DNA of 64,000 bases from Carnegiea gigantea (taxonomy: Eukaryota; Streptophyta; Magnoliopsida; Caryophyllales; Cactaceae): positions 165,001 through 229,000 of the forward strand of contig JAKOGI010000144.1 in NCBI GenBank assembly GCA_029747015.1. The letters are read 5' to 3'. Below, in pieces: positions 45,404-56,761 of the stretch. The notes below the pieces were generated by a model. The model worked only from the letters and a program-made list of their open reading frames with translations. It was not told where the DNA came from and made no database searches. The stretch's first letter is position 1, and every line of letters starts with the position of its first letter. The translations under genes were made by a program, and so were the position numbers.

Positions 45404-46382
45404 ATGGCATTGGCTTCACTGGTTTCCAGAAGCACTATGCCATGTCTTTCTTCAGTGTTTACCTGCTGCTCAAAATCAACATCGTCTTCCAAGCCACAGA
45501 CTAATTCAAAGAAACTCGACCGGGGTATCAGTCGAAGAGTGGGAACCATAGCAACTACGGTGTCACTATTGCTAGTAACTGATGTGATTTCGAGTAACGA
45601 AACAGCCTGTGGTTTCGAGTTTAGAATGACAGTCCCTGACCAAACAGTTGAAGAGGCTGAGAGTATTATAAAATACCATGCACAGGCATTACTAGATGTG
45701 AAGTCTGTTATAGAGGAGGAATCTTGGAGAGAGGCACAGCGAGAACTGAGGAAGAACGCAGCCTACCTAAAACAAGATATTTACACAATTATTCAAAGCA
45801 AAGAAGGCAGTGTCAGGCCTCTGCTGAGGAGGCTCTATTCTGATTTATTCAACTATGTTACAACAGTAAGCGGCCTTTTATTTGGATGCATAAATCAATA
45901 TTTAAGTTGCAACATATAATCAGATTGGCTGTGCATTTTTTCAGATTTCATTCTCTTCCTTGATTTGTACACACAGCGTTTTTAACCTCTGCCATGCTCA
46001 TGTTGGGGCTTTCAGTGTGCAGCACGGCCATTGGTATAGGACTCCGGCAAGTTTACGAAAATTGTGTGTTTTTGGCACAAATGAAGTATAGACTGTAGAG
46101 TGACTATTACCAATGTCGAATAGTCAAGTATCGGACATGCAACTTAGGTGATATGATGATTCTGCGTAACATAGCTTGACTTGGTTTCTCCGAGGAGTTA
46201 ATATGCACGACAACAATTTGCATTGGCCAGTTTCATAGTCATGGAGCTTCTTACAAGATATTTATATTGCTTATATCATATTGCAGTTAGATTATGCAGC
46301 GAGGGACAAGGATGCCGCAAAAGTATGGGATTGCTACAATAATGTTGCAGCTGCCCTCGGGGACATTTTATCTAGAATCTGA
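45404..46382 (+). CDS. PQL3: PsbQ-like protein 3, thylakoid lumen
   Basis: Two exons, 45404-45865 and 46287-46382 (donor GTAAGC, acceptor ATTGCAG, phase 0), give 185 residues. The family resembles PsbQ of photosystem II, and members serve as lumenal subunits of the chloroplast NDH complex. Residues 1-45 are a Ser-rich transit peptide. A twin-arginine followed by a hydrophobic stretch (SRRVGTIATTVSLLLVTDVI, about 44-63) looks like a Tat-type lumen signal, with cleavage near ETACG. The mature part is a four-helix PsbQ-like domain (FRMTVPDQTVEEAESIIKYH, SWREAQRELRKNAAYLKQDI, and from exon 2 LDYAARDKDAAKVWDCYNNV). The PDQT...EEAE and LDYAARDKDA segments point to PQL3 rather than PNSL2 or PNSL3; this subfamily assignment rests on memory. 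A duplicate of its last codons lies at 47284. Confidence 0.85.
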
Positions 46383-46581
46383 GTAATATTATTGTCATTA
46401 ACCATTCATTGGCAGAGCCACAGTTTTAACTTTAGAGGGTCAAATTATTCTCTAATTATTAATACATGGGAGAGAGTAAACTTGAGGATACTTAATTAGC
46501 AGTATTGTTAGACACTGTAATTAAACTATAAAAAAAAATGTATTAACTTGATTCCTGGGAATGCAGAGATCAATAAGCTGT

Positions 46582-47085
46582 CACACAAGGGTGCGTCATC
46601 CCACCGAATATCATCAGTATGAAAAACATAGGCATAATTTCTAAGGAATCCTGGTGCCCCCTCGCCGATCACCATCATCATAATTCAACAACTAACAAGA
46701 ACAGCTAAGCTAGTGAACCAATATTTCATCTTTATCAAATATCATTAAAAATGGAGAAAGAAGAACCTGAACACAGTTGAAGAGCTTGGCATCCTTGTTT
46801 TCAGATTCCAATGCATAAAGGGTTGGATAGAAAACCTTGTACCTAATCAATCAAGATCCACGAACACGAAACAAAAAGGAATTGAATCGATTTTTCTGCA
46901 TCAACTTGAACTCAAAATGATCACACCAGCAAAATGATGATTCAGGGAGATAGGTATTACTTTTTGCAGCCTTTGCCAACCTCTAAACCCGTCCAGACAT
47001 TGAGGAAGCAGCATAGAACCAAAGCCAGCACCACATATCTATAATCCTTTTGCAGCACAGGCAGCACTGATCCTTTTTAATCCAT
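46582..47085 (-). pseudogene. Truncated microsomal glutathione S-transferase 3 copy
   Basis: A decayed copy of the first half of the MGST3 gene at 47929-50091. Exon 1 homology is about 46957-47085. It keeps the ATG (47085-47083) but the third codon is TAA, although YVVLALVLCCFLNVW remains recognisable. Exon 2 (46767-46842) is intact with its splice sites and encodes YKVFYPTLYALESENKDAK with few changes. Exon 3 is cut after the HPCV codons at about 46582, so the last part of exon 3, intron 3 and exon 4 are missing. It lies tail-to-tail with PQL3 and cannot make the enzyme. Confidence 0.85.
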
Positions 47086-47283
47086 TTTTCTCTCTCGGGT
47101 CAACTATCTCTGTTTCAGAGGTCCAAATGAAATTGATCTCTTTGGCGGCGAGAATGGAGATGTTTACATGTTCCCAGATTCATTTCCCAAAACCAACAAA
47201 AAAGGGAAAAAAAACCAGAAGAGGAAAGCATCACCTATGCAGGTGGCCAGCATTATAATATCACTAAGTTTGCTTGGTATTCA

Positions 47284-47360
47284 TTGGCAGCAGCCCTTTG
47301 GGACATCTTATTTAGAACCCGAATAGTATTATCTTCCTCAGGTATCCATTGGCAGAGCCA
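47284..47360 (+). pseudogene. Stub of a second PQL3 copy (last codons and 3' UTR)
   Basis: GCAGCCCTTTGGGACATCTT and the following bases match the end of PQL3 exon 2 (GCTGCCCTCGGGGACATTTT, 46348 onward), and the match continues beyond the stop through 'attggcagagcca'. The PQL3 stop codon position is changed (TGA to CGA). Nothing of exon 1 is present nearby. Confidence 0.8.
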
Positions 47361-47928
47361 GAATACCACTCCATGTGATCAGATTGTTCTTTTAATATTT
47401 CTGCAATTTTTCCTACCTTCTGTATTTTTTGGTTGCATAGTACACGTCTATAGGAGCATTGGGTTGTTCAATACTTAAAAAGAGAGTTATACCAAGAATT
47501 TCAGTGTGGGAGCATATCTATACATTAGATGCCCAAAGAGCTGAACAGTCTGAATATTGTAATATGCTGTGAGCTGCTGACTAGTGTTACCACCAGTTCT
47601 GGCTTGCATCATTCTGGCACATTGCATTGTCCAGACGTAGACCTTCAGATACCAGTCAATACAAGTCGATACTGAAACCTCACATACGCATGACATAGCG
47701 TTGGAAATGTGGAGCTCAACAAGCTGCAAATATTAACAATCTTAAATGTACAATTAACAAAACAAGATCAATCCAGATTTCACAATGAAGTTTACGAAAA
47801 GGAAAACAGAGGTACATCAGAAGCTACGCTAAAGTACAAAAGGTGTAGATTTAGTACATTCCAAGAAAAGATTCCAGATGAAGAAAGAAATAAACAAGGA
47901 AATGCAGGCAGCAGGTAGAATCAGTTCT

Positions 47929-50091
47929 TCAAGCCGCAAGAAGGCTGATCCCGAACTTAATTGTACAGACCATCAGACCCAGCATAGCCAGGAATCCATA
48001 TTTCCTGTAACCAAACATGGAACCAAAAGTTTACAAGAGCCCAGAGTAGGCTGATAAGCAAAAAAACCATTACAAACTTTTTTTTTAATACAAACAAAAA
48101 GGCAACAGACAAATCTTTTAAAGAGGAAGGATGGATGCAATACAGCATATAGCAAGGGAGCAAAACAACCATTACAAGCTTCTTTTTTAAAAAAGACGAA
48201 ACAAGCAACAGAGAAGTCTTTTAGAGAGGAAGGATGCGCACAAGACAGCATACAGCAATGGAGCAAAATAACCATTACAACCTGAGCAAAGAACCAAGGG
48301 GACATGGGGATCCTAGTAGCCACACCATCTCATCCACCATATATCTCTCAAAAGGCTCCTATCATAATACGAATCTAAAGGTTCAAGTGTACACAGCTTT
48401 TACCCACGATTTTAGATACAAGGCCCTTGAAAGTAAAAAGTCAGCTTGCTAACTATTCGACAATAAGGAAAAAGGGAATAGTCAAACAAGATGATTTAGC
48501 TTTGCAATTGCACCTACATCCATTTAAATTTTCGGATGCAAGGATAAAGAGCCCCTACGATTCTCTCACGTTCCCTAAACCCATCAGGCCAACTGCATTA
48601 GAAATTATCATAGAAGGTCCAATCACATCGAATTTATTTTCCCATGAAATCCAAGGGCTTGTTTCATAGTCTTGTGCCCAAAAAGAGAAGGGGAGTTCCT
48701 GTTTGACTAATGAGTCCACATACAACTCTTGTCAACACCGATTCGAAGGAATAAGAGAGAAGATTGCCAAATCAGGACAGAAGAAACAGACAGACAGACA
48801 ATGAGATCAAGCAGGTCACGTACATTTACTTCATTCACCACCGCCAACCTCCATAAAAGATGGTCATGCAAACTCTATAAGCATATTGTGGGCAACAAAT
48901 CAACTAAGAGATGGGGTTCTGATTTCATTTCACACATTTATCAAGCCCATAAGACCTAAATCTCAATCCTAAACACGAATCTCTTTCAATTATCAAATTG
49001 TTTTATCTGATGACACAGGAAGCAACCCAAAGAAGACACCTTCAACAATGAAGTTTTTTCCCAGAATGTATCAAATACTCTCACTTTGAATATGTTTCAA
49101 ACATGGTGTATAGATCAAGGGCAGGAGGAAGATGATGATAGAGGATGCCTCAATTACCTCCCAAATCCTTCCTCTTCTTTGGAGGGGATTTGCGATATGC
49201 CCTTTTCTGCATCCATCATATGTTCGTAAATGTCCAAATTCCCCCCCTCCCTTTCTTGTGTCCAATTTTCTTAATGGTCTGAATCTTCTTATATAAACAA
49301 GGCATGAGATGCTTCCGTGTCTTGAGGCAAAATAGCTCGCAAATATAACCCAACTAAGCTAATAAGTTTGAAAACATAAAAATGCAAATGTAAGCAAAAT
49401 CACAATCCAACCACATGCCAGAAATCTAAGCCTGTTTCTCTATCTAACAATTGTGCATTGGGGAAGAGGAAAATAGAGATATACCCGACAGTAAGTCGTT
49501 TCTGGGGATCACCACTAGCATAACCAGTGAAGTAAAAGTAGCGGCTGATGATGTACAAGAGACCAAGCCCAGCACAGACACAAGGATGCTTCATCCCACC
49601 CAATATCATTAATATGAAGAACACTGGCATCATTTCCAGGGAATTTTGGTGCCCTCTCTGCATCATCACCGTCATCATAATTCAATATTCAACAACAATA
49701 ACAACCAAAAAAAAAACACCAACAACAACAAACGAAGAGGTGTTCAAAAGCAATTATGATCAATTGAAATACAGTGACACAGACCTGAACACAGTTGAAG
49801 AGCTTGGCATCCTTGTTCTCAGATTCTGAGGCATAAAGGGTAGGATAGAAAACCTTATACCTATTCAACAAAGACCCACAAACAGAACATAAAAAAGATC
49901 AAATCTTTTCATAATAATTTGCACAAAAATCATCAACACATCAAGAAATGGCATATTGAAGCAAATGGGCATTACTTTTTTCGGGCTTTTCCGACCTGAA
50001 AACCCATCCAGAGATTGAGGAAGCAATACAGAACCACAACAAGCACCACATATCCGTACTCCTTGGGTAGCACGGATTCTATTCCGGCCAT
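47929..50091 (-). CDS. MGST3: Microsomal glutathione S-transferase 3 (MAPEG family)
   Basis: Four exons on the minus strand: 50091-49976, 49860-49785, 49657-49485 and 48004-47929, all GT-AG with matching phases. Total 441 nt, 146 residues, the normal length for plant MGST3. MAPEG proteins are four-helix membrane enzymes of the ER that conjugate glutathione to lipophilic electrophiles and reduce lipid hydroperoxides. Visible: MAGIESVLPKEYGYVVLVVV (helix 1), YPTLYASESENKDAKLFNCV (the conserved loop), RGHQNSLEMMPVFFILMILG (helix 2, with the RxHQNxxE glutathione-binding motif), MKHPCVCAGLGLLYIISRYF (helix 3), and GYASGDPQKRLTVGKYGFL and the C-terminal helix. It is the intact partner of the pseudogene at 46582-47085. 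Intron 3 (1480 bp) contains an internal tandem repeat. Confidence 0.95.
48060..48280. repeat. Tandem repeat of about 103 bp in MGST3 intron 3
   Basis: 'aaccattacaa' recurs at about 48065, 48168 and 48270, with the intervening 'ggcaacagacaaatctttta', 'gaggaaggatg' and 'acagcatatagcaa' words in the same order. That is about 2.1 copies, 80-90% alike, so older than the 13.9- and 33.0-kb duplications. Confidence 0.8.
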
Positions 50092-50628
50092 TTTCTCACT
50101 CGTTGGGTGAATGGTCTTCGCTTCAGAGAGTGTTTCGTCGAATTTGAGTTTATCCCTTTGGTTTTGATTTGATTGAGAGTGGGAGTTTTTATGGTAGATT
50201 CATAAAATAATAACGGACTATGTAACAGTGACGCAATCGATGAGGTGGGATTGGCAAAAGAATTCTAGGGATTGCGATTGACAATCTTGAAGCTTCTTTT
50301 TTGTCCCAGCCAACGGAGATGAAGGCGCTAGCGTATGGAATTGGAGCCTTTGCTTGGCCGCCGACTCGCCGCGACGACTGAATTTACTTTGTCAACTTAT
50401 TAGGCGCCCCACAATATAAAATGCTTTTTCTAAATACTGTTGTTACTACCTCAGCAAAAAAAACAAAATAGTATCCTATCAAATTAAATAGGGTTAATAT
50501 CTCTTTTCCACCATACAAGATTTACTTTAAGATACATTTTTAATTTTTAATATTTTTTGTGGAATCCATTCAACTATTACTTATCATTTAATTATATTTC
50601 ATATTTATGGGTTGTAATTTATATTTTG

Positions 50629-50666
<38 letters not shown>

Positions 50667-52317
50667 CGATAATTTGTGTTTGTCATAATAATAATAATAT
50701 TAGTTATTATTATTATTGATATTATATAATAATTAAATTACCTAATTAGTTGGATTAAATAAATTGTAACTATTCTTTAAATGTAAAATAGTGATTGTAA
50801 CGCATAACAATAATTAAGGGAACAAAAAGAAAGTTCATATTCCATTATTTTGTACAAATTGAGATGCAAATTGAGATGCTCCTAACAGCATCTTCTCTTT
50901 CTCTCTCCTCTCACCTATCCCATTATTGTATTATCTCTCCTCCATTATGATTTGTTAATTAATATAAAGAGCATCTCAGTCTACCATTAGGGATGGTCTT
51001 ATGACCTCTTCAGATTAAAGGATGTTTTCACGGGTTCTCTGCAACGTGTCACAACAATAGTAGCTTATAAATGATGATTGGTGACCCCTTTATCATATAA
51101 ATTGTTTTTATGGTTTGATCGCGTATCTCAAATACTAAACACAATATGCATGAACATGCCAATAAATTTATCTAAATGCTTGATATAGCGTATAATTAGC
51201 GTTTATGGGTGTAACAGCTTCAAATAAATTTCTAACATAAAAGCATGTCCTTCACTTCAGTTAGTCTGTTTTTCAAAAAAAAAAGAAAAGAAAAAACCTA
51301 ACTTCAGTTCCACAAACCTTCGCCAAAACAAGAAGTTTACAGGTGAGGCAACAGTTAAAGACAAAGTAAAGCCCACTGTGATAAACAAACCAGATTTCGA
51401 TGTAACTCATTCGTAAACAGCAAAACAAGCATCCAGCATAAATTCCTCGTCAATAGAGTACACATTGAAAAGATCGAACTGTAAATAGTCTTACCTTTGA
51501 ACAAAAAGCATTAAGAATTTCTGTATAACGAATTACCAAGATCAACAGACGGTAGACTAATGACATACCACCCTTCCGGGGACAAAAACTGTACTTCTAG
51601 TTTTAGTTTTGGTGACACCAACTGAAGGGTCACATTCAATTTGAAGAACTCGTCGATGGCATTATTTATTATACGCATATGCAATTCCTGTTCCTTGAGT
51701 CAACTAATACTCGAGAACAAAAAGAAATGGCATCATAACTTGTGAAAAGCACTCAGGCAAAAAAAAGGAAAAGGCACAGTAATTTCATTCATCTTCATCA
51801 GTAACAGGAAACGAAAACTACTAGCGGAGTAGCAACAATCGAATAACTCATCCTACATGTTTTATTGACCGCCATGACAAAATTAGAATACATTTTGATA
51901 TACAAAAGCTGAGGTAACAGAAAACTATCCCTATGGATCGATGAAACAATTTCTATGGAAACAAAACAGGGGAACCAAAAAAAAAAAAAAAACAAAAATT
52001 ATGTGACTAGTACCTGTGTAAAAAAAGTATGAGAAAAAGAACAAAAATGAATGGTTAATCAGCTTCCAAAAAATTGCAGCTTTCTGGGAAGGCTTCCCCC
52101 CTTGAACATGAATAAAGCAGGCTTGCAGCAATGTGGGGAAAACACAGACTGACTTTGGCCTTGAAAAGGTGCTTCAAACTGCCGCCTCAGCCGAATAGAG
52201 GCAAAGAATATTGGTCTGCTGTGCAGCCATACTGTTTCAAAAACTGTCCGAAAAAGGCCCAGTTTGTCAGATCAAGCGAAGAGAGACGATCCTATCTGCA
52301 TCGCTTCCTAGAGTCAA
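50092..52317. other. MGST3 promoter and spacer to the O-fucosyltransferase 3' UTR
   Basis: Contains a (TAA)n microsatellite at 50631-50664 and, 20-60 bp on, (TAA)4 followed by inverted (TTA)n (50685-50725), which can fold into an AT hairpin. The end of the stretch is probably the 3' UTR of the minus-strand O-fucosyltransferase gene. No other gene is seen. Confidence 0.45.
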
Positions 52318-54102
52318 TCAATCATCGGGGTCCATTTCCTCATCCTGCTCCAATGATGGTTTTGTCTCTGTTGTTGAGTCACTTTCATCAGGTTCAAGCT
52401 GTGCATCTAATTCGGCCTCATCTTCTGGAGATGACACATTCCCATTCTTCATGGTTTCTTGTAAGCTGACCATGAGTCCATTCTCCAGCCATTTCGGGCA
52501 CTCATCTACAGCTCCATATAATGAACGAAGAGACTCGGATGCAGTGGAGGTCTTACAAGAGCATTCAGGGACGGGGTAAGAAAGGAAGTTAGCTGGTTTT
52601 GACAGCTGTAATTCCCTTAGAAGACCCTCGGCACCAACACTCTTGTTTAAATGCTCTCTCACTGTGAGAACCCAAGTACGTTTGGGATGGTAAAGATTAT
52701 CACTAATACTACTGAACTGCTCTGCCAGATACTTCCTGGTCAACATGGATGAGGTCTAGCAATTAGGAACTTGGAATAAGCATAGTTAAACCTTAAAGCT
52801 CAAGAAAGAGGCTCAGGGATCATTTGTCCAAAGATATACTTTTCCAGATGGTCTTACACTTTGATCTTAGGGACTCATGCTGGGCCTGACATGACACGAT
52901 GACAAGAAACAAACTAAACACAAAATAAAGGAGGTTTGCTCAGATATTTTTCAACCTACTCAGTTAAATAGGTTAAACACTCATAACCTGCTCAATGAAA
53001 TAGGCTAAATTAAGGTTATGATTTTTGACACACGACTTACTCTGCCACATTTAACCAACCATAGTACATTATTTGAATGACACAAACATGATCAAGTCCC
53101 ACCTGACTTCACGCCCATCTCTGGATCTCACTGCGGTAAACAACTAAAGTATGTTCTGTCTCTTAACTCTAATTATAAATTAAAACATCAGTATTGCACG
53201 CAAATGGCAAACAACTAAAGTATGTTCTTTGTCTCTTAACTCTAATTATAAATTAAAACATCGGTATTGCACGCAAATGGGCTTCCCTCAACTGGATATC
53301 CTAACTAGTGCATGATCAACTAGCCCAGACACCCTGAAGTTAGACGCAACCCAATCCCCACCCCAAATAAAGCTATATCCAGGCCTGACTGAACTCAAAA
53401 TATTCTTGATAAGCTAACTGCAGAAACTGACAAAAAGATGGCCCTCCAGCTAGAAGCATCTAATATGAATCAAAATAAACAGGGCAGCACAGGCCAAAAT
53501 TATGCCATGCAAAAGACAAAGTACCAAGTAGCCAAAAGCAGGGAGTACCTGTCTGGTCGATATGTCCTTAAAGATGCCATCTCATAAAGTCTGTGGCCCA
53601 TGACCAAACTTGCAAAATCTGGCCATCTACTACCGTCATTATGAAAGCCAGGGAAAAATGCATCTGCTTCTACTGAGACGACGTAATCAAGAGCAGCCCA
53701 CAAAAGTCTATGTGCCTGAGCCCTCAAGTTGACTGGTGAGGGATCAGGCTCTACTTCCCTCTCAAGAATCCAACCATACCATCCTTCCTTTTCATGATGA
53801 TAAAAAGGCCTATCAGGAGGAGGAGGAAGAGGCCGAGGGCGGGGACCTGCCTTGTTCCATTCGTCTTTCAGCTGCTGTACACTTTTGGATGGGGGTGGCT
53901 CCACAGAAACATCCTCAAGTGGCTTCTCTGGGCCAAACAAATTCGACAACTCCTCCTTAGTGCACATTGAGGTGCGATCTACCAAATTTGTGTACATGGC
54001 GCGCAGAGGAATCAGCACCCTTTGACCACCAAAGATTTCTGAACCTACCACATATATCCTTGTGTGCGGAGGATAACCCATAGCTCGAAGTAGCAAACCT
54101 AC
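52318..54102 (-). CDS. Plant O-fucosyltransferase family protein, 3' exons only
   Basis: Two exons: 54102-53549 (554 nt, acceptor CTTCAG) and 52735-52318 (418 nt, acceptor TGACCAG), joined at an AG|G arginine codon. The intron donor is at 53548. The product segment is 323 residues ending DEEMDPDD. These Golgi type II GT106/GT65-like enzymes transfer fucose to proteins or cell-wall glycans. Family landmarks: VGLLLRAMGYPPHTRIYVVG and GSEIFGG, then PLRAMYTNLVDRTSMCTKEE, DYVVSVEADAFFPGFHNDG and RRTYRPDR-like repeats before KYLAEQF. The usual plant protein has about 500-570 residues, so roughly the first 200 (membrane anchor and N-terminal half of the domain) are missing. No matching upstream exon is seen between 54103 and the LINE at about 55.6 kb. 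Either a large repeat-filled intron runs beyond 64 kb or the gene is truncated. The acidic tail (about the last 50 residues) is normal for the family. Confidence 0.8.
53138..53280. repeat. 71-bp tandem duplication in an O-fucosyltransferase intron
   Basis: Two adjacent copies (53138-53208 and 53209-53280) of 'aaacaactaaagtatgttct' through 'gcacgcaaatgg' with about two differences plus a T insertion. Confidence 0.9.
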
Positions 54103-55617
54103 CTGAAGAACATGGTAAGTTAACCGGCCAAGAAGTAGAGGAAAAAAGTTCTAACTTACAACTCTCTTGCAATGAGGAAGGGAATTTCAGTACTAAATTA
54201 CAGAAGTTGCAGACAACTACCAATTAATGGAAAATGGAAGAGTGGAGACAAACCAAGAATGAAGGTAAGAGTATTGTGAGATGCAAACATGAACGGTGGT
54301 GCAACCATAAATATCCTTCACATAGAAGAAAACGTTGCATCTAATCCCATTCAAGCACTCTTAGCCAGTGGCCCACTGCAGTCATAACTTCTGACAAGTG
54401 TCGATATATCTTCAGGTCTGATTTTATAAGAGTTTGAGAAGTATAGAGCTTCAAGGATAGGATAAGATGCATAGACAATCAACACAATAATCTCAGTCCA
54501 CATTTCAGATAAATGTGATCTCTCCACTCTCCAGCAAAGTAATTACTCCTCCACCCACCATATTGCTAAGAACAATATTATTTTGGTGATGATGAAGCCA
54601 AACATATCCTTAGTCTGCTGTAAGTTCTAGTGCCTATAGCAATGGCATGATTCTAACTCGGCATGGAGAAAAGAGCTCACTATTCAGGCTAACTCTCTGG
54701 CTGAGTAGACGTGGGTGCCTAAGCACAGGTAAAGACATAAAATTCTACATCAAGATCCCGGTACTCAAGGAAACATGAGGATCTAGGTATTGATCACCAA
54801 CCGACTTATCAAAGATAGCTAGCATAAGCAACGAAACACTGGTGTACAAAAGAAACAGCTAACTTACAGAATCTTCATACTCGCAATCCCTTATTTTTCG
54901 AAAGCAAAAAACAAATCCCTTGGTCAACTCAAACAAGCACAGCAGCATGGATGTGTGAATGAAGGACAAAACACAGGCACCAAGACTCCAGATGGTGTTG
55001 TCAGTTGTCCATCAGCCGACGACGAGACCAACAGTTACAAACTTAGTGAGCTTGTATACCAAGGGAGTAACTCACACCTCCCTCATTTCATAAATTTTCC
55101 CAAGTACAACAATTGTACTAATATGTAGGTGATTGTAGGACAAATTGTCCAGTAATGTGCGAAATACTCGATGTGTATATTAAAGATCATGCTTGTTTGG
55201 CGTTGACATGGCAGATGGTTAATTATACATTGTGAATTGACATATATGTAGATCATACCAGATTAGGTTTTCATTGGTTTATGTAGAAGTAATTTGTCAT
55301 AGAAAACATTCTGTTATGTCGCTTTATGTGGGAAGGGAATTTTGAATCTACCAATCAGCTACTACTCCATTGCCCATTGCTAGAGCTCTTTGGGAGTCAG
55401 CACTTAGTTTCTTGGGCCCTGTTTCGGTTCTGTCTAATTCTATGACTGAGAAGGTTCTTTCAAAATAAAAGTCGATCAAAAAGTCATGACAGGCACTCAA
55501 GCTGTTTTTGGATGATTTGGAAAGAAAGAACTGGGAGAGGTTATGATGGAGTTGAGGTTCCTTTCAACCACATCAAGGATAAGTGGCTTAAGACTTTCTA
55601 ATTTGGAGTTACAGCTA
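54103..55617. other. Probable intron of the O-fucosyltransferase gene
   Basis: No convincing exon on either strand. A GTAAGT-type donor on the minus strand near 54869 closes no recognisable coding segment. The 5' border of the following LINE is not sharp. Confidence 0.35.
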
Positions 55618-55969
55618 TGAATGAGGCTCCGCGATCCTCATTCCTCCATCCTCCTCCTCCTCCCACCAAAATCCCCCAGACAATCTTCAGCTCTGCAACC
55701 ACTTCGTCCACCGTCGTCAAACCCTAGCTCCGCCACCGTCCCCCGTCCTCCAGCGAAACTGGTTCCTTAATACAATATGCTCTCATCCTCCTCTGCAGCT
55801 TCCTTCTGTCTTTGTTTTCTGGCGTCGTCGATCTTCTGGTTATTTCCCTAATATTGATCAAATCGTAAAAGAAGGGAACGGCTGACGCAGTGGCTGCCAC
55901 CGGCCTCACCAGTCGTCAATCGCAGCCCTCCGGCGAGTCGCCGTCGTCTGCCGTGCCATCTGCCCACAG

Positions 55970-56004
<35 letters not shown>

Positions 56005-56464
56005 CTTCAGTCACCGGCCATCGTTGTCCTAGGATTCAGACGCGGTCATCGGAGGTTAACCTGACGGGTCTTAGGTCTTCGGGAGCCGCCAAAGTCCTTG
56101 CACTAGCCGCCGTCTGCTCTTGCTCGTTGGGTTTTCGCGTTCATCAGGTGAGTCTTTCTCAGATCTATCTCCGGGGGGTGGGTATTCTCCTCTACTGACG
56201 TGAGGGCTAAGCTGGCCGTTGGTTTCGGTCCCTGCCGGCTCCCTCTATGCCAGCGACTGAGACTTTTCCAGCGACCGGAATTTTGCCAGAATCTCACCGG
56301 CGCACTGTTTCCGATTCCCTATTATGAGGACAGCCCGGTGGTGGTGTTGGTCTTGTCATTTTCAATTCCATCGAGCCACTTCCCCCTTTGGTTGGTGTCT
56401 TGCTCTTTTATTTTCTTCCGTTCCTACTGGGTAATCCGCTATTGAGCTGGTATTAGCCGGTATT

Positions 56465-56761
56465 ATGAGGGGCAGCTGCAAGAAATTTGTGGCTATTGAA
56501 ACCAAGTCGTTTGATCTCAGTGTGGTTGGAAACAAAGAGGACATATTGAAAATCTTGGAGAATGGGAGGGGGAGGAGATTCTCCACTTTTTTGCCTAAGC
56601 CAGTTGCTTTGTGGTTGATAAGAGCTTGGTGTAGGCTTAGGAAGTCTAAATCAGCTTCTTGGTGTAATCAAATGAGGCTTCATTCCAGGACTTATATGTT
56701 GGAATTTAAGAGCAATCTTGCTAGGATTCTTATAGCTTTCGGGAATCAAAGATGGCAATAG
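56465..56761 (+). pseudogene. LINE ORF1 fragment
   Basis: 98 codons from ATG to TAG. The 'KSFDL' opening, the central aliphatic-acidic segment and the 'RTYMLEF' and 'FGNQRW' words resemble the N-terminal domain of ORF1-like proteins in plant LINEs. The region to 57370 is open in pieces in other frames, as expected for a decayed ORF1. Confidence 0.5.

Noticed and set aside
54840..55010. Candidate missing exon of the O-fucosyltransferase gene on the minus strand ending in a GTAAGT donor
   Set aside because: The reading is hydrophobic and Cys-rich without any O-fucosyltransferase landmark, and no acceptor in a matching phase was found.
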